Origin: Betaproteobacteria bacterium
Lineage (GTDB): Bacteria; Pseudomonadota; Gammaproteobacteria; Burkholderiales; Rhodocyclaceae
Length of the DNA: 64,000 bases
Assembly (NCBI GenBank): GCA_016709965.1
Contig: JADJLT010000001.1
Coordinates: 310,001-374,000 of the forward strand
Direction of reading: 5' to 3'
A program made the position numbers and the translations under genes. The notes beneath the pieces are model-generated. The model was given only the letters and a program-made list of their open reading frames with translations. It was not told where the DNA came from and did not search any database. Positions 1 to 8,594 of the stretch are shown piece by piece. Within the stretch, counting starts at the first letter, position 1; every line of letters begins with the position of its first letter.

Positions 1-764
1 ATACCTTGTTCGTCAATCGCCAATACCCTGTCATTCGCCTGTAAACCAGCTCGTTCCGCCGGACCATTGGCCACCACTTTACCAATAATCGGGGGGAGAT
101 CGGGACGATAAAAACGAATGCCGAGGCGCTCAAGAGGATCACCTTCCCAGCCACTCTCGCCTACCGCTGCCAAATAAAGATGGTGAGTGGCAATGTCACC
201 ATGCTCGTTGATCACCTCAAGCGCTACGCTTTCCTGACCAACTGTATTTTTCAGGAGCAGCCATCTCAGGTCACTCCAGGTAGTCACCAAATGACCATCA
301 ACCGCCCTCACCTCGTCGCCATTGGCCACTGAAGCCATGGCGGCCGGGGAAGCGACAGGCGGCGTCCCCAGTATCGGTAGCAATTCATCGCTACCGTGCA
401 TAAAAATCGCCCAATACAGCAGAATAGCCAATGCAAAATTGGCCAACGGACCGGCGGCAACAATTGCACTTCGTTTTCCAACGCTCTGGCGATTGAAGGC
501 GCGATGACGCTCTGCTTCAACCACCTCACCTTCGCGCTCATCAAGCATTTTTACGTAACCACCCAACGGAAAAATACTGATTGCCCATTCAGTCTGATCT
601 ACGCCAAGGCGTCGCTTCCATAACATGCGCCCGAAACCAACGGAAAAACGCAATACCTTGACGCCGCATAGCCTGGCCACCAGATAGTGCCCAAACTCAT
701 GGAAAATAATAAGGACGCCCAGAACGACTACAAAGGCAGCGAGATAGAACAAGAAACTATTCAC
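1..764 (-). CDS. rseP: Site-2 intramembrane zinc protease RseP (C-terminus outside window)
   Basis: Reading leftward from a GTG at 764 gives an open frame that runs off the left edge, so only about the first 254 residues are visible. The N-terminal membrane segment contains the zinc-protease motif HEFGH near residue 22, followed by a conserved GGYVKM loop, a second hydrophobic stretch, and PDZ-like sequence towards the edge. The family cuts the anti-sigma factor RseA in the inner membrane and releases the envelope-stress sigma factor. The GTG start overlaps the dxr stop codon (GTGA), which implies translational coupling at the end of the rpsB-to-rseP cluster. The family call is firm; the start rests on the overlap and the match to other RseP N-termini. 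Confidence 0.93.
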   Translation of the reverse strand, partial: MNSFLFYLAAFVVVLGVLIIFHEFGHYLVARLCGVKVLRFSVGFGRMLWKRRLGVDQTEWAISIFPLGGYVKMLDEREGEVVEAERHRAFNRQSVGKRSAIVAAGPLANFALAILLYWAIFMHGSDELLPILGTPPVASPAAMASVANGDEVRAVDGHLVTTWSDLRWLLLKNTVGQESVALEVINEHGDIATHHLYLAAVGESGWEGDPLERLGIRFYRPDLPPIIGKVVANGPAERAGLQANDRVLAIDEQG

Positions 765-1957
765 GCGAAGCTACGGTCATGTACCATCTGGCGAGCAACC
801 CGGCGGGCCTCGGCATCGGCAGCAAGCACATCAACCAGACTACCCTCCGGACCGGCCGGCAATGATTGCAGGACCGCCTCATCAAGCTGGGCAATACCCA
901 AAAACGGCAAATTGCCATCAAGGAATGCTGCAACCGCAACTTCGTTGGCTGCGTTCAGGATAGCTGGTGCCGTGCCACCTTCCCGCAAAACATCATAGGC
1001 CAGTTGCAGACATCGGAAGCGTTCAAAATCGGGCGCTACGAAATCGAGACGAGCGATCTTGAACAGATCGAGTGGCTCGACCCCTGCCGCGATACGTTCA
1101 GGCCAAGCCATTGCGTAAGCGATCGGTGTCCTCATGTCAGGATTCCCCATCTGGGCCAGAACCGAACCATCGATATATTGAACTGCCGAGTGGATAACGC
1201 TTTGCGGATGCACGACGACCTGGATCATCTCAGGCGGCGCATTGAATAGCCAATGCGCCTCGATAACCTCCAGTCCCTTGTTCATCATGGTAGCGGAATC
1301 GACCGAAATCTTTCGCCCCATCACCCAGTTGGGATGAGCACAAGCCTGATCCGGCGTAACGCCAGCCAAATCCTCCAGCGGCGTATTCCGGAACGGACCG
1401 CCAGAGGCTGTCAGTAATATTTTCCGTACACCGCACTGATCCAACCCGCGTGTGAAATCGATAGGCAATGACTGGAAAATCGCATTATGTTCGCTGTCGA
1501 CCGGCAAGAGCACTGCGCCATTTTCGCGTACCGCATGCATGAATAGCTCGCCAGCCATGACGAGCACTTCCTTATTGGCCAACATGATCTTCTTGCCTGC
1601 CTTTGCTGCGGCGAGGGTAGGCTCCAGACCGGCCGCACCGACGATGGCTGCCATTACGGCATCGACCTCGGGTGCTGACGAAAGGTCGACCAGCGCTTTA
1701 ACGCCATGGCGAACTTCTGTTTTCAGACCTGCGGCGACGAGACGTTCGGCCAATTGGGCTGCAAGCTTTGCATCACTCAACACGGCAAAATACGGCTTGA
1801 ATTCAAGGCATTGCTCGAATAATTTGTCGATTTGGCTATGGGCGCAAAGAGCGAAGGCTCGATAGCGGTCCGGATGACGACGAATTACGTCAAGCGTGCT
1901 GACACCGATCGAGCCGGTCGCCCCCAAAACGGTAATATTTTGCACCGTACTGCTCAC
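761..1957 (-). CDS. dxr: 1-deoxy-D-xylulose 5-phosphate reductoisomerase
   Basis: Second enzyme of the non-mevalonate isoprenoid pathway; it makes 2-C-methyl-D-erythritol 4-phosphate using NADPH. The N-terminal GATGSIG is the nucleotide loop. VDSEHNA and ISVDSATMMNKGLEVIEA carry the metal- and substrate-binding acidic residues. The length of 398 residues is normal. An ATG at 1978 is in frame but would reach back into cdsA. The GTG at 1957 forms the same 4-base GTGA overlap seen at the dxr/rseP junction and is preferred. It sits between cdsA and rseP, the usual proteobacterial order, and feeds the undecaprenyl synthesis done by the neighbouring uppS. Confidence 0.95.
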   Translation of the reverse strand: MSSTVQNITVLGATGSIGVSTLDVIRRHPDRYRAFALCAHSQIDKLFEQCLEFKPYFAVLSDAKLAAQLAERLVAAGLKTEVRHGVKALVDLSSAPEVDAVMAAIVGAAGLEPTLAAAKAGKKIMLANKEVLVMAGELFMHAVRENGAVLLPVDSEHNAIFQSLPIDFTRGLDQCGVRKILLTASGGPFRNTPLEDLAGVTPDQACAHPNWVMGRKISVDSATMMNKGLEVIEAHWLFNAPPEMIQVVVHPQSVIHSAVQYIDGSVLAQMGNPDMRTPIAYAMAWPERIAAGVEPLDLFKIARLDFVAPDFERFRCLQLAYDVLREGGTAPAILNAANEVAVAAFLDGNLPFLGIAQLDEAVLQSLPAGPEGSLVDVLAADAEARRVARQMVHDRSFA

Positions 1958-2790
1958 CGGTACGAAAACAACAGCCACGCCAGCGCCACAACCGGCAATG
2001 TTGACGTCAGACTATCGATGCGATCAAGCACCCCACCATGACCGGGCAGGATGTTGCTGCTATCTTTTATTCCCGCCTTACGTTTGAGTAGCGACTCATA
2101 TAAATCGCCAACAATACTTACTGCGGTGACGCCGGCAAGAACCAATATCCATAGCGGCAAAGGCATCAAATCCAAGGCAAGAACCTGGCGCATGAGCAGA
2201 CCGTAAACGACAACGCCAATCCCGGCACCTATCGCACCTTCCCAAGTTTTGCCGGGGCTGATGGTGGGTGCCAGTTTGTGCTTTCCAAAAGCTTTTCCAG
2301 AAAAGTAGGCAGCAATATCAGCCATCCACACCACGGCAAAAATACTCAGCAGTACACCGGCACCGAGTGAACGCAATTGAACCATGGCGAGCCAAGTCGG
2401 AAACAGAACAACAGCACCAACCAAAATCCCGGCAACACCACTGAGTGACCATTTGTTTTTTAGCCATAGCGGCATGACGAGGCACCAAAATACAGCCGCG
2501 ATGCCATATGAAATCAAAACCCATGAACGAGCTGGCATATAGGCTACAGCTTCGCCTGCGCCAAGAGCATTTGGATCGATCAATGAAATTGCCGCACAAA
2601 TCAGCGCAGTCATGATGCCGATCACGACACGCCACAAACTTGACTTGCCGAGCAAGGCGCCCCATTCCCAGGCAGCGATGCCGACAAACCCGGCAACCAG
2701 CAATGCCCAGGCGGCCTGTGACAAATAGAACAGGCTGGGTAACAACAGTGCCATCAGAACCAGTGCCGTGATGACGCGCGTTTTAAGCAT
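1954..2790 (-). CDS. cdsA: Phosphatidate cytidylyltransferase (CDP-diglyceride synthase)
   Basis: A 278-residue polytopic inner-membrane enzyme that makes CDP-diacylglycerol from CTP and phosphatidate for phospholipid synthesis. About seven hydrophobic segments are visible. The family signature lies near the C-terminus, with KR, then KD, then PGHGG and DRID (around residues 230-262). The start overlaps the uppS end by 8 bases and the stop overlaps the preferred dxr start, so the gene is embedded in a tightly packed operon. Confidence 0.95.
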   Translation of the reverse strand: MLKTRVITALVLMALLLPSLFYLSQAAWALLVAGFVGIAAWEWGALLGKSSLWRVVIGIMTALICAAISLIDPNALGAGEAVAYMPARSWVLISYGIAAVFWCLVMPLWLKNKWSLSGVAGILVGAVVLFPTWLAMVQLRSLGAGVLLSIFAVVWMADIAAYFSGKAFGKHKLAPTISPGKTWEGAIGAGIGVVVYGLLMRQVLALDLMPLPLWILVLAGVTAVSIVGDLYESLLKRKAGIKDSSNILPGHGGVLDRIDSLTSTLPVVALAWLLFSYR

Positions 2791-3544
2791 TGGGGCTTTC
2801 TGTCAGTTGTTCGCTGGTACGGCCAAAGCGACGCTCACGCTGCTGAAATGAACTAATGGCCTTACCAAACTCCGCCGTATCAAAATCCGGCCACAGGGTA
2901 GGCGTGAAGTAAAGTTCGGTGTAAGCTAGTTGCCAGAGCAAAAAATTGCTGATTCGCTGTTCGCCACCTGTACGAATAAACAAGTCGGGCTCCGGCGCAA
3001 AGCTCATCGAAAGATGCGGTTCGAGATCAGACTCTTCCCAGGCACCCAGCTTTTCGGGTTGCGCCAGGATCATTCGGTTGGTTGCCTGCATGATGTCCCA
3101 GCGCCCGCCATAGTTGGCAGCAACACTCAAATCAAGGCGAGTATTCGTGGCGGTCTTTGTCTCTGCCTGCCGAATCAACTCCTGAAGACGCGGCTCAAAG
3201 CGCGAAAGATCCCCGATCACGCGCAAGCGAACACCATTGCGGTCAAGTTTCTCAACCTCCTGCTCCAGCGCCTTAACGAAGAGCTGCATCAGCAGGGAAA
3301 CCTCTTCCTGCGGTCGACGCCAATTTTCGGACGAAAATGCAAAAAGTGTCAGGTACTGAATGCCGCGCTCAAGGCAGGTGCGGACCATTTCCCGGACCAG
3401 TTCAACGCCTTTGACATGACCAGCAACTCGCGGCAGAAAACGCTTTTTTGCCCAGCGACCATTGCCATCCATGATGACAGCGACGTGCCTAGGCACAACT
3501 ACCGCTGGCGGGAGCTGTTGCGTGGAACTGGAAAAGAAGGCCAT
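2783..3544 (-). CDS. uppS: Undecaprenyl diphosphate synthase (cis-prenyltransferase)
   Basis: The cytosolic enzyme condenses eight isopentenyl diphosphates onto farnesyl diphosphate to make the C55 carrier for peptidoglycan and O-antigen. MDGNGRWA at about residues 26-33 contains the catalytic aspartate of the cis-prenyltransferase family. SSENWRRP, the RTGGEQRISNFLLWQ block and the C-terminal RERRFG are further family signatures. The length of 253 residues is typical. It lies between frr and cdsA in the usual order, separated from frr by 27 bases. Confidence 0.95.
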   Translation of the reverse strand: MAFFSSSTQQLPPAVVVPRHVAVIMDGNGRWAKKRFLPRVAGHVKGVELVREMVRTCLERGIQYLTLFAFSSENWRRPQEEVSLLMQLFVKALEQEVEKLDRNGVRLRVIGDLSRFEPRLQELIRQAETKTATNTRLDLSVAANYGGRWDIMQATNRMILAQPEKLGAWEESDLEPHLSMSFAPEPDLFIRTGGEQRISNFLLWQLAYTELYFTPTLWPDFDTAEFGKAISSFQQRERRFGRTSEQLTESPNA

Positions 3545-3571
3545 GCCGCCGGAAGTCCGAACGGAACCGGC

Positions 3572-4129
3572 TTAAACCTGCATCAGCTCGGCCTCTTTGG
3601 CAGCGAGCATCTTGTCGACTTCAACAATGTAGCGGTCAGTCAGTTTCTGGACATCATCCTGGGCCTTTCGCTCGTCATCTTCAGGAATTTCGCCTTTTTT
3701 CAGCGCATCCTTCAGGTGAGTATTGGCATCGCGGCGCAGATTGCGAATCGCCACCTTAACGCCCTCGCCTTCAGTCTTGACGATCTTGATCATTTCCTTG
3801 CGACGCTCTTCGGTCAAAGCGGGCATCGGCACACGAATCAAATCACCTTGCGAAGCCGGGTTGAGACCGAGATCACAGTCACGAATCGCCTTTTCGACCT
3901 TTTGCAGCATGGGCTTTTCCCACGGCTGCACGCCAATGGTACGAGCATCAACCAAGGTGATATTGGCCACCTGATTGACCGGCACCATTGATCCGTAATA
4001 ATCAACCTGCACATGATCCAGCAAACCAATGTGGGCACGGCCGGTACGCACTTTCTGGAGATCGGTTTTCAGTGCCTCCAGCGATTTTTGCATTTTGCTT
4101 TCGGCGGTTTTTTTGAGTTCAGAAATCAT
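3572..4129 (-). CDS. frr: Ribosome recycling factor
   Basis: With EF-G, this factor splits the post-termination ribosome. The preferred ATG at 4129 gives a 185-residue protein beginning MISELKKT, the standard family length. A GGGAG ribosome-binding site lies about eight bases upstream. An upstream in-frame ATG at 4177 adds a non-conserved 16-residue tail that overlaps pyrH, and is rejected. The KVRTGRAH block, GSMVPVNQVA and the C-terminal three-helix-bundle sequence identify the family. It lies directly after pyrH, as in most proteobacteria. Confidence 0.95.
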   Translation of the reverse strand: MISELKKTAESKMQKSLEALKTDLQKVRTGRAHIGLLDHVQVDYYGSMVPVNQVANITLVDARTIGVQPWEKPMLQKVEKAIRDCDLGLNPASQGDLIRVPMPALTEERRKEMIKIVKTEGEGVKVAIRNLRRDANTHLKDALKKGEIPEDDERKAQDDVQKLTDRYIVEVDKMLAAKEAELMQV

Positions 4130-4142
4130 CTGTTGTTCTCCC

Positions 4143-4859
4143 TCAGCAATAAACCAGCGTACCTTCATTTTCACCACATACTACGCGCTTGAGCGCGCCA
4201 GCCTTGAAAATCGAAAACACGTTGATCGGCAATTTTTGATCGCGGCAGAGCGCGAAAGCGGTCGCATCCATGACCGCCAGATTCTTGGAGATCGCCTCAT
4301 TGAAGCTGATCTTGTCAAAACGGGTCGCCTGCGGATCTTTTTTCGGATCAGCGGAGTAAATCCCGTCCACTTTAGTGGCCTTCAGCACGATTTCCGCGCC
4401 GATTTCTGAACCGCGCAAGGCTGCAGCAGTATCGGTGGTAAAAAATGGATTGCCGGTACCCGCACCAAAAATAACAATCTTGCCTTCTTCCAAATAGCGG
4501 ATGGCTTTGCCACGAATGTAAGGCTCAATCACCTGCTCGATATTCAACGCCGACTGCACACGGGCATTCAATCCTGTTTGGCGCATGGCGTCGGAAAGGG
4601 CCATGGCATTCATGACCGTGGCGAGCATGCCCATGTAATCCGCAGTGGCTCTATCCATCCCGGTAGCCGTACCGGCCATGCCACGAAAGATATTGCCACC
4701 GCCGATAACGACGCCGATTTCCACACCCATATCGGCGACCGCCTTGATCTCTCCGCAAATACCCGCGATCGTCTGGGGGTTGATGCCATAGGCGTCGTTA
4801 CCCATCAGGGCTTCGCCGGAGAGTTTAAGGAGAATGCGCTTGTACTTCGGGGCAGTCAC
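4143..4859 (-). CDS. pyrH: Uridylate kinase
   Basis: Hexameric bacterial UMP kinase of the amino-acid-kinase fold; it makes UDP from UMP and ATP. Visible motifs are KLSGEAL at residues 12-18, GGGNIFRG near residue 53, the GTGNPFFTTDTAAALR block and KATKVDGIYSADP. The length of 238 residues is normal. The gene is 14 bases downstream of tsf and 13 bases upstream of the chosen frr start, on the same strand. Confidence 0.96.
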   Translation of the reverse strand: MTAPKYKRILLKLSGEALMGNDAYGINPQTIAGICGEIKAVADMGVEIGVVIGGGNIFRGMAGTATGMDRATADYMGMLATVMNAMALSDAMRQTGLNARVQSALNIEQVIEPYIRGKAIRYLEEGKIVIFGAGTGNPFFTTDTAAALRGSEIGAEIVLKATKVDGIYSADPKKDPQATRFDKISFNEAISKNLAVMDATAFALCRDQKLPINVFSIFKAGALKRVVCGENEGTLVYC

Positions 4860-4873
4860 GGCGTTCCTTTCAA

Positions 4874-5773
4874 TTACTTCTTGGCTGCTGCAGCAGCAGC
4901 CTGGGCAGCAACTTCAGCAGCGAAGTCATCAACCTTCTTCTCGATACCTTCACCAACCATATACAGCGTGAAGCCGGCTACAGAAGCGCCCTTTTCCTTC
5001 AACAACTGTTCAATGGTTTGCTTACCATCGGCAGCTTTAACGAAGACCTGACCAAGCAAGGTAACGTCCTTCAGATATTTCTGAACGGTGCCTTCGGCGA
5101 TCTTTTCCAGCATGGCTTCCGGCTTGCCGGCTTCGCGAGCCTTTTCGATGGCAACGCGACGCTCGGTATCGAGCAGTTCAGCGGAAACGCCGGATGAGTC
5201 CAAAGACTTCGGCTTGGAAGCCGCGATGTGCATCGCCAGATCCCTGCCCAGCTGCTCGTCACCACCCACCAGATCAACCAGCACGCCAACCTTGGCACCA
5301 CCATGGATGTAGGAAACTAGCTGGCCCTTGGCTTCGCAACGCACGAAGCGACGGATGGTCATGTTTTCGCCGATCTTGCCGACCAGTGCGGAACGGGTAG
5401 ACTCAACAGTACCTTCGCCCATCGGCAGCGCGGACAGCGCAGCGACGTCAGCCGGGCTATTGGCGGCGACTAGTGAGGCACAACCATTGGTCAGTGCAAT
5501 GAATTCGTCATTCTTGGCAACGAAGTCGGTTTCGCTATTGACTTCAATGATGGAACCCAGCTTGCCATCAGCGGAGATGCTGACGGCGACGATGCCTTCC
5601 GCTGCGATACGGGCAGCAGCCTTGCTGGCCTTGTTGCCCAGCTTGACGCGGAGGATTTCCTCAGCCTTGACCATGTCGCCATCGGCTTCGGTCAATGCTT
5701 TCTTGCATTCCATCATGGGTGCGTCGGTCTTGCCGCGCAGTTCTGCCACCATGCCTGCGGTAATTGCCGCCAT
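4874..5773 (-). CDS. tsf: Translation elongation factor Ts
   Basis: Guanine-nucleotide exchange factor for EF-Tu. The 299-residue product starts with the UBA-like N-terminal domain, whose LRGKTDAPMMECKKAL is the usual RxxTGAxxMxCKKAL motif with D in place of G. The core motif SETDFVAKN follows near residue 80. The C-terminal tail is rich in alanine and lysine. It lies downstream of rpsB, separated by a hairpin (5800-5820) that may tune its level relative to S2. Confidence 0.96.
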   Translation of the reverse strand: MAAITAGMVAELRGKTDAPMMECKKALTEADGDMVKAEEILRVKLGNKASKAAARIAAEGIVAVSISADGKLGSIIEVNSETDFVAKNDEFIALTNGCASLVAANSPADVAALSALPMGEGTVESTRSALVGKIGENMTIRRFVRCEAKGQLVSYIHGGAKVGVLVDLVGGDEQLGRDLAMHIAASKPKSLDSSGVSAELLDTERRVAIEKAREAGKPEAMLEKIAEGTVQKYLKDVTLLGQVFVKAADGKQTIEQLLKEKGASVAGFTLYMVGEGIEKKVDDFAAEVAAQAAAAAAKK

Positions 5774-5799
5774 ATTATTTCTCCAGAGCTTTTAAAACA

Positions 5800-5820
5800 G
5801 GCGGGGCTTGAAACCCCGCC
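5800..5820 (-). terminator. Hairpin between rpsB and tsf, likely attenuator or partial terminator
   Basis: A perfect 7-base GC stem (GGCGGGG / CCCCGCC) with a 7-base loop lies 10 bases after the rpsB stop. On the minus strand it is followed by TGTTTT. The position matches the known read-through terminator between rpsB and tsf in other proteobacteria. Its function here is inferred. Confidence 0.7.
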
Positions 5821-5829
5821 GTTACAACC

Positions 5830-6576
5830 TTATTCAGCAGCGTCCACAACTTCGACGAACTCGTCATCACCGCCAGCGGCAACGATTTCCTGCATGACCT
5901 GGTTACGACCTTCGAGGATGGCGTCAGCCACGCCGCGAGCGTAGAGCTGAATAGCACGGGAAGAGTCGTCGTTACCCGGAATGACGTAAGCAACACCGTC
6001 CGGAGAGTGGTTGGTATCGACCACGCCGATAACCGGGATGCCGAGCTTTTCAGCTTCAGTAATGGCAATCTTGTGATAGCCGACGTCGATGACAAAGATG
6101 GCATCCGGCAAGCCGGCCATTTCCTTGATGCCGCCGATGGATTTCTGCAGCTTTTCCAGTTCGCGACGGAAGGTCAGTGCTTCCTTCTTCGGCATTTTTT
6201 CCAGTTCGCCGGCTTCAACGGCCACTTCCATGTCCTTCAGACGCTTGATGGAGGTCTTGACGGTCTTGAAGTTGGTCAGCATGCCACCCAGCCAACGCTG
6301 GTCGACGAATGGCGAGTTGGCGCGCTGCGCCTCTTCACCGATGATTTCACGAGCCTGACGCTTGGTACCAACGAACAGAATGGAACCACGATTGGCCGAC
6401 AGCTTTTTCACGAAAGCCATGGCTTCGTTGTACTTGGCCAGCGTCTTTTCGAGATTGACGATGTGAATCTTGTTGCGGGCACCGAAGATGTACGGTGCCA
6501 TCTTGGGGGACCAGAAACGGGTCTGGTGACCGAAGTGAACACCAGCCTCCAGCATTTCGCGCATAGTAACGGACAT
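5830..6576 (-). CDS. rpsB: 30S ribosomal protein S2
   Basis: Small-subunit ribosomal protein, 248 residues from the ATG at 6576. An AAGGAG site lies eight bases upstream. An in-frame ATG at 6606 would add ten unconserved residues and is rejected. MLEAGVHFGHQTRFWSPKM near the N-terminus and the VGTKRQAREI and QRWLGGMLTNFKT blocks are hallmark S2 sequence. The C-terminal 25 residues are acidic. It is the first gene of the leftward translation cluster; the long leader up to the putative promoter at 6734-6762 would allow S2 autoregulation, as in other bacteria, but no specific fold was confirmed. Confidence 0.97.
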   Translation of the reverse strand: MSVTMREMLEAGVHFGHQTRFWSPKMAPYIFGARNKIHIVNLEKTLAKYNEAMAFVKKLSANRGSILFVGTKRQAREIIGEEAQRANSPFVDQRWLGGMLTNFKTVKTSIKRLKDMEVAVEAGELEKMPKKEALTFRRELEKLQKSIGGIKEMAGLPDAIFVIDVGYHKIAITEAEKLGIPVIGVVDTNHSPDGVAYVIPGNDDSSRAIQLYARGVADAILEGRNQVMQEIVAAGGDDEFVEVVDAAE

Positions 6577-6733
6577 TGTAAAACTCCTTAAGGGTTGAAC
6601 CTCCATCCGCCTGAAACGCCCGCCATCGTTGAACTCTGGCAGACACCCTTAATCGGCGGATGTGTGGATTTTGGCTATCTACACGATGCAGACAACCGTT
6701 TTTTCAGTCATGACGACCGAGAAAAACCTGCGG

Positions 6734-6762
6734 ATTATAGCAGCACAACAGGCGTTCAGGAA
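6734..6762 (-). promoter_or_regulatory. Putative sigma-70 promoter for rpsB-tsf
   Basis: On the minus strand a perfect -10 box TATAAT occupies 6739-6734. A weak -35-like TTCCTG lies 17 bases upstream. Transcription would begin near 6727, giving a leader of about 150 bases before rpsB, comparable to known rpsB leaders. The -35 match is poor. Confidence 0.5.
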
Positions 6763-6764
6763 GA

Positions 6765-7682
6765 TCAATAGCCGTTCTGTTTGAGTGCCAATAATTGAAG
6801 CATGCGCGCCAGATATGGCGCCCAGTCCGGCATCTGCAATCCGAAATCACGCTCCAGGCGACTGCAATCGAGACGTGAGTTGGCCGGTCGACGGGCCGGC
6901 GTCGGGTATTCCTGCGTGTTAATCGGACAAATTTCTTCCGGCTTAAGCCGCAAATCAAAACCCTGCACCGTTCCCGCAAGCAATACAATGGTTCGCGCGA
7001 ATTCGCGCCAACTGACCGGCCGAGCGGCCGCCAGGTGGTATAGATAATTTCGATTTTTGCCGCTTTTTTCCAGTTGACCGCAGCGCACCATCGCCAGCGC
7101 GATGCCAGTCACCGTAGCGATCAATGCCGCCGGTGTAGGTGAGCCGATCTGGTCATCGACGACATTTAACGCATCGTTTTCCTTCGCCAGACGCAGAATG
7201 GTCTTGACGAAATTCTCGCCCCGCGCCCCGAAAACCCAACTGGTTCTAAAAATCAGGGAGTGTCCATCAACCGCTCGAATTGCCTCTTCACCAGCCAGCT
7301 TCGATTGCCCATAAATGCTCTGCGGCGCGGTCGGATCGGTTTCCAAGTATGGCGATGTTTTGGCGCCATCATAAACATAGTCAGTCGAATAATGAACCAG
7401 CAAAGCCCCTTGTCGCGCGGCCTCCTCGGCGAGAGTGCCGGGAGCTTGAGTGTTGATGCGATGGGCCAATTCGGGCTCCGATTCCGCCTTGTCGACAGCG
7501 GTGTAGGCGGTCGCATTAACAATCACCGAGGGTCTGATTTCACGCACTACTGAACGAATCTGCTCCAGATCGGACAAATCACACTCGGCGCGACCGCAGG
7601 CGATTACCGGACCATGGGGCGCCAGGGAACGCTGTAATTGCCAGCCAACCTGTCCATCCTTGCCAAGCAGGAGAATAGTCAT
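6765..7682 (-). CDS. rfbD: dTDP-4-dehydrorhamnose reductase
   Basis: The last step of dTDP-L-rhamnose synthesis: NADPH-dependent reduction of dTDP-4-dehydro-L-rhamnose. The ATG at 7682 gives 305 residues beginning MTILLLGKDGQVGWQL, whose G-x-x-G-Q-x-G is the Rossmann cofactor loop. NATAYTAVDKAE and the catalytic YGQSKLAGE (YxxxK) are typical of the family. Upstream in-frame codons run far past any sensible start and overlap the map promoter region. The other rhamnose genes (rfbB, A, C) are not adjacent, which is unusual. The gene is divergent from map. Confidence 0.92.
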   Translation of the reverse strand: MTILLLGKDGQVGWQLQRSLAPHGPVIACGRAECDLSDLEQIRSVVREIRPSVIVNATAYTAVDKAESEPELAHRINTQAPGTLAEEAARQGALLVHYSTDYVYDGAKTSPYLETDPTAPQSIYGQSKLAGEEAIRAVDGHSLIFRTSWVFGARGENFVKTILRLAKENDALNVVDDQIGSPTPAALIATVTGIALAMVRCGQLEKSGKNRNYLYHLAAARPVSWREFARTIVLLAGTVQGFDLRLKPEEICPINTQEYPTPARRPANSRLDCSRLERDFGLQMPDWAPYLARMLQLLALKQNGY

Positions 7683-7793
7683 CGCGACCCCATCTGTTCC
7701 AAATTGGCAAGTATGCCACTCTGGCCGGCCCAGCTTTGCGAATCCCGCCCCATCATTTATCCTTCCCGTTTCCCTACGTACCATAGAGCAGCC

Positions 7794-8594
7794 ATGAGCA
7801 TCAGTATCAAGACCCCGGAAGAAATCGAAAAAATGAGAATTGCCGGGCGCCTGGCCGGTGAAGTCCTTGACTACATAGAGCCCTTCGTCAAGGCCGGCGT
7901 CACCACCGATGAACTGGACAAGCTCTGTCACGACTACATGGTGAATGTGCAGGGATGCATACCGGCACCACTCAACTACGCTCCGTCCGGCTACAACCCT
8001 TATCCGAAATCGATCTGTACCTCGGTCAATCAACAAGTCTGCCACGGGGTTCCCGGTGAGCGCATCCTGAAGACCGGGGACATCGTCAACCTCGACATCA
8101 CAACGATCAAGAATGGTTACCACGGCGACACCAGCCGGATGTTCATCGTCGGCGAAGGTTCGATCCAGGCAAAGCGCCTGTGCGAAATCACTTTCGAATG
8201 CATGTGGCTGGGCATTTCAGTGGTCAAGCCTGGCGCGCATCTCGGCGACATCGGCGCCATCATCCAGAAATATGCCGAAAAGAACGGCTGCTCGGTTGTT
8301 CGTGAATTTTGCGGCCACGGCATCGGCGCGAAATTTCATGAAGATCCGCAGGTGCTGCATTATGGCAAGAGCGGTACGGGGCCACGTCTGGAACCGGGCA
8401 TGATCTTCACCATCGAACCGATGATCAATGCCGGCAAGGCTGCAATTCGCGAAATGGCCGATGGCTGGACCATTGTCACCAAGGATCGCAGTCTCTCGGC
8501 GCAGTGGGAGCACACCATTCTGGTCACCGAAACCGGCTACGAAATCATGACACTTTCCGCCGGTGCACGTGCCAAGCCGGACTGGATCAATTGA
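7794..8594 (+). CDS. map: Type I methionine aminopeptidase
   Basis: Removes the initiator methionine from nascent proteins. The ATG at 7794 gives 266 residues starting MSISIKTPEEIEKMR. The five metal ligands of the family are visible: two aspartates in DITTIKNGYHGDTSRMF, His in the FCGHGIG block, Glu in FTIEPM, and Glu in WEHTILVTE. An in-frame start at 7638 would run through the rfbD promoter and is rejected. Its stop overlaps the glnD start by one base (TGATG), which suggests coupling. In many other proteobacteria map neighbours rpsB; here rfbD lies between. Confidence 0.95.
   Translation: MSISIKTPEEIEKMRIAGRLAGEVLDYIEPFVKAGVTTDELDKLCHDYMVNVQGCIPAPLNYAPSGYNPYPKSICTSVNQQVCHGVPGERILKTGDIVNLDITTIKNGYHGDTSRMFIVGEGSIQAKRLCEITFECMWLGISVVKPGAHLGDIGAIIQKYAEKNGCSVVREFCGHGIGAKFHEDPQVLHYGKSGTGPRLEPGMIFTIEPMINAGKAAIREMADGWTIVTKDRSLSAQWEHTILVTETGYEIMTLSAGARAKPDWIN

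Noticed and set aside
2930..3991. A 353-residue open frame on the plus strand over uppS and frr.
   Set aside because: It is antisense to two well conserved genes, has no recognisable domain, and follows their codon periodicity.
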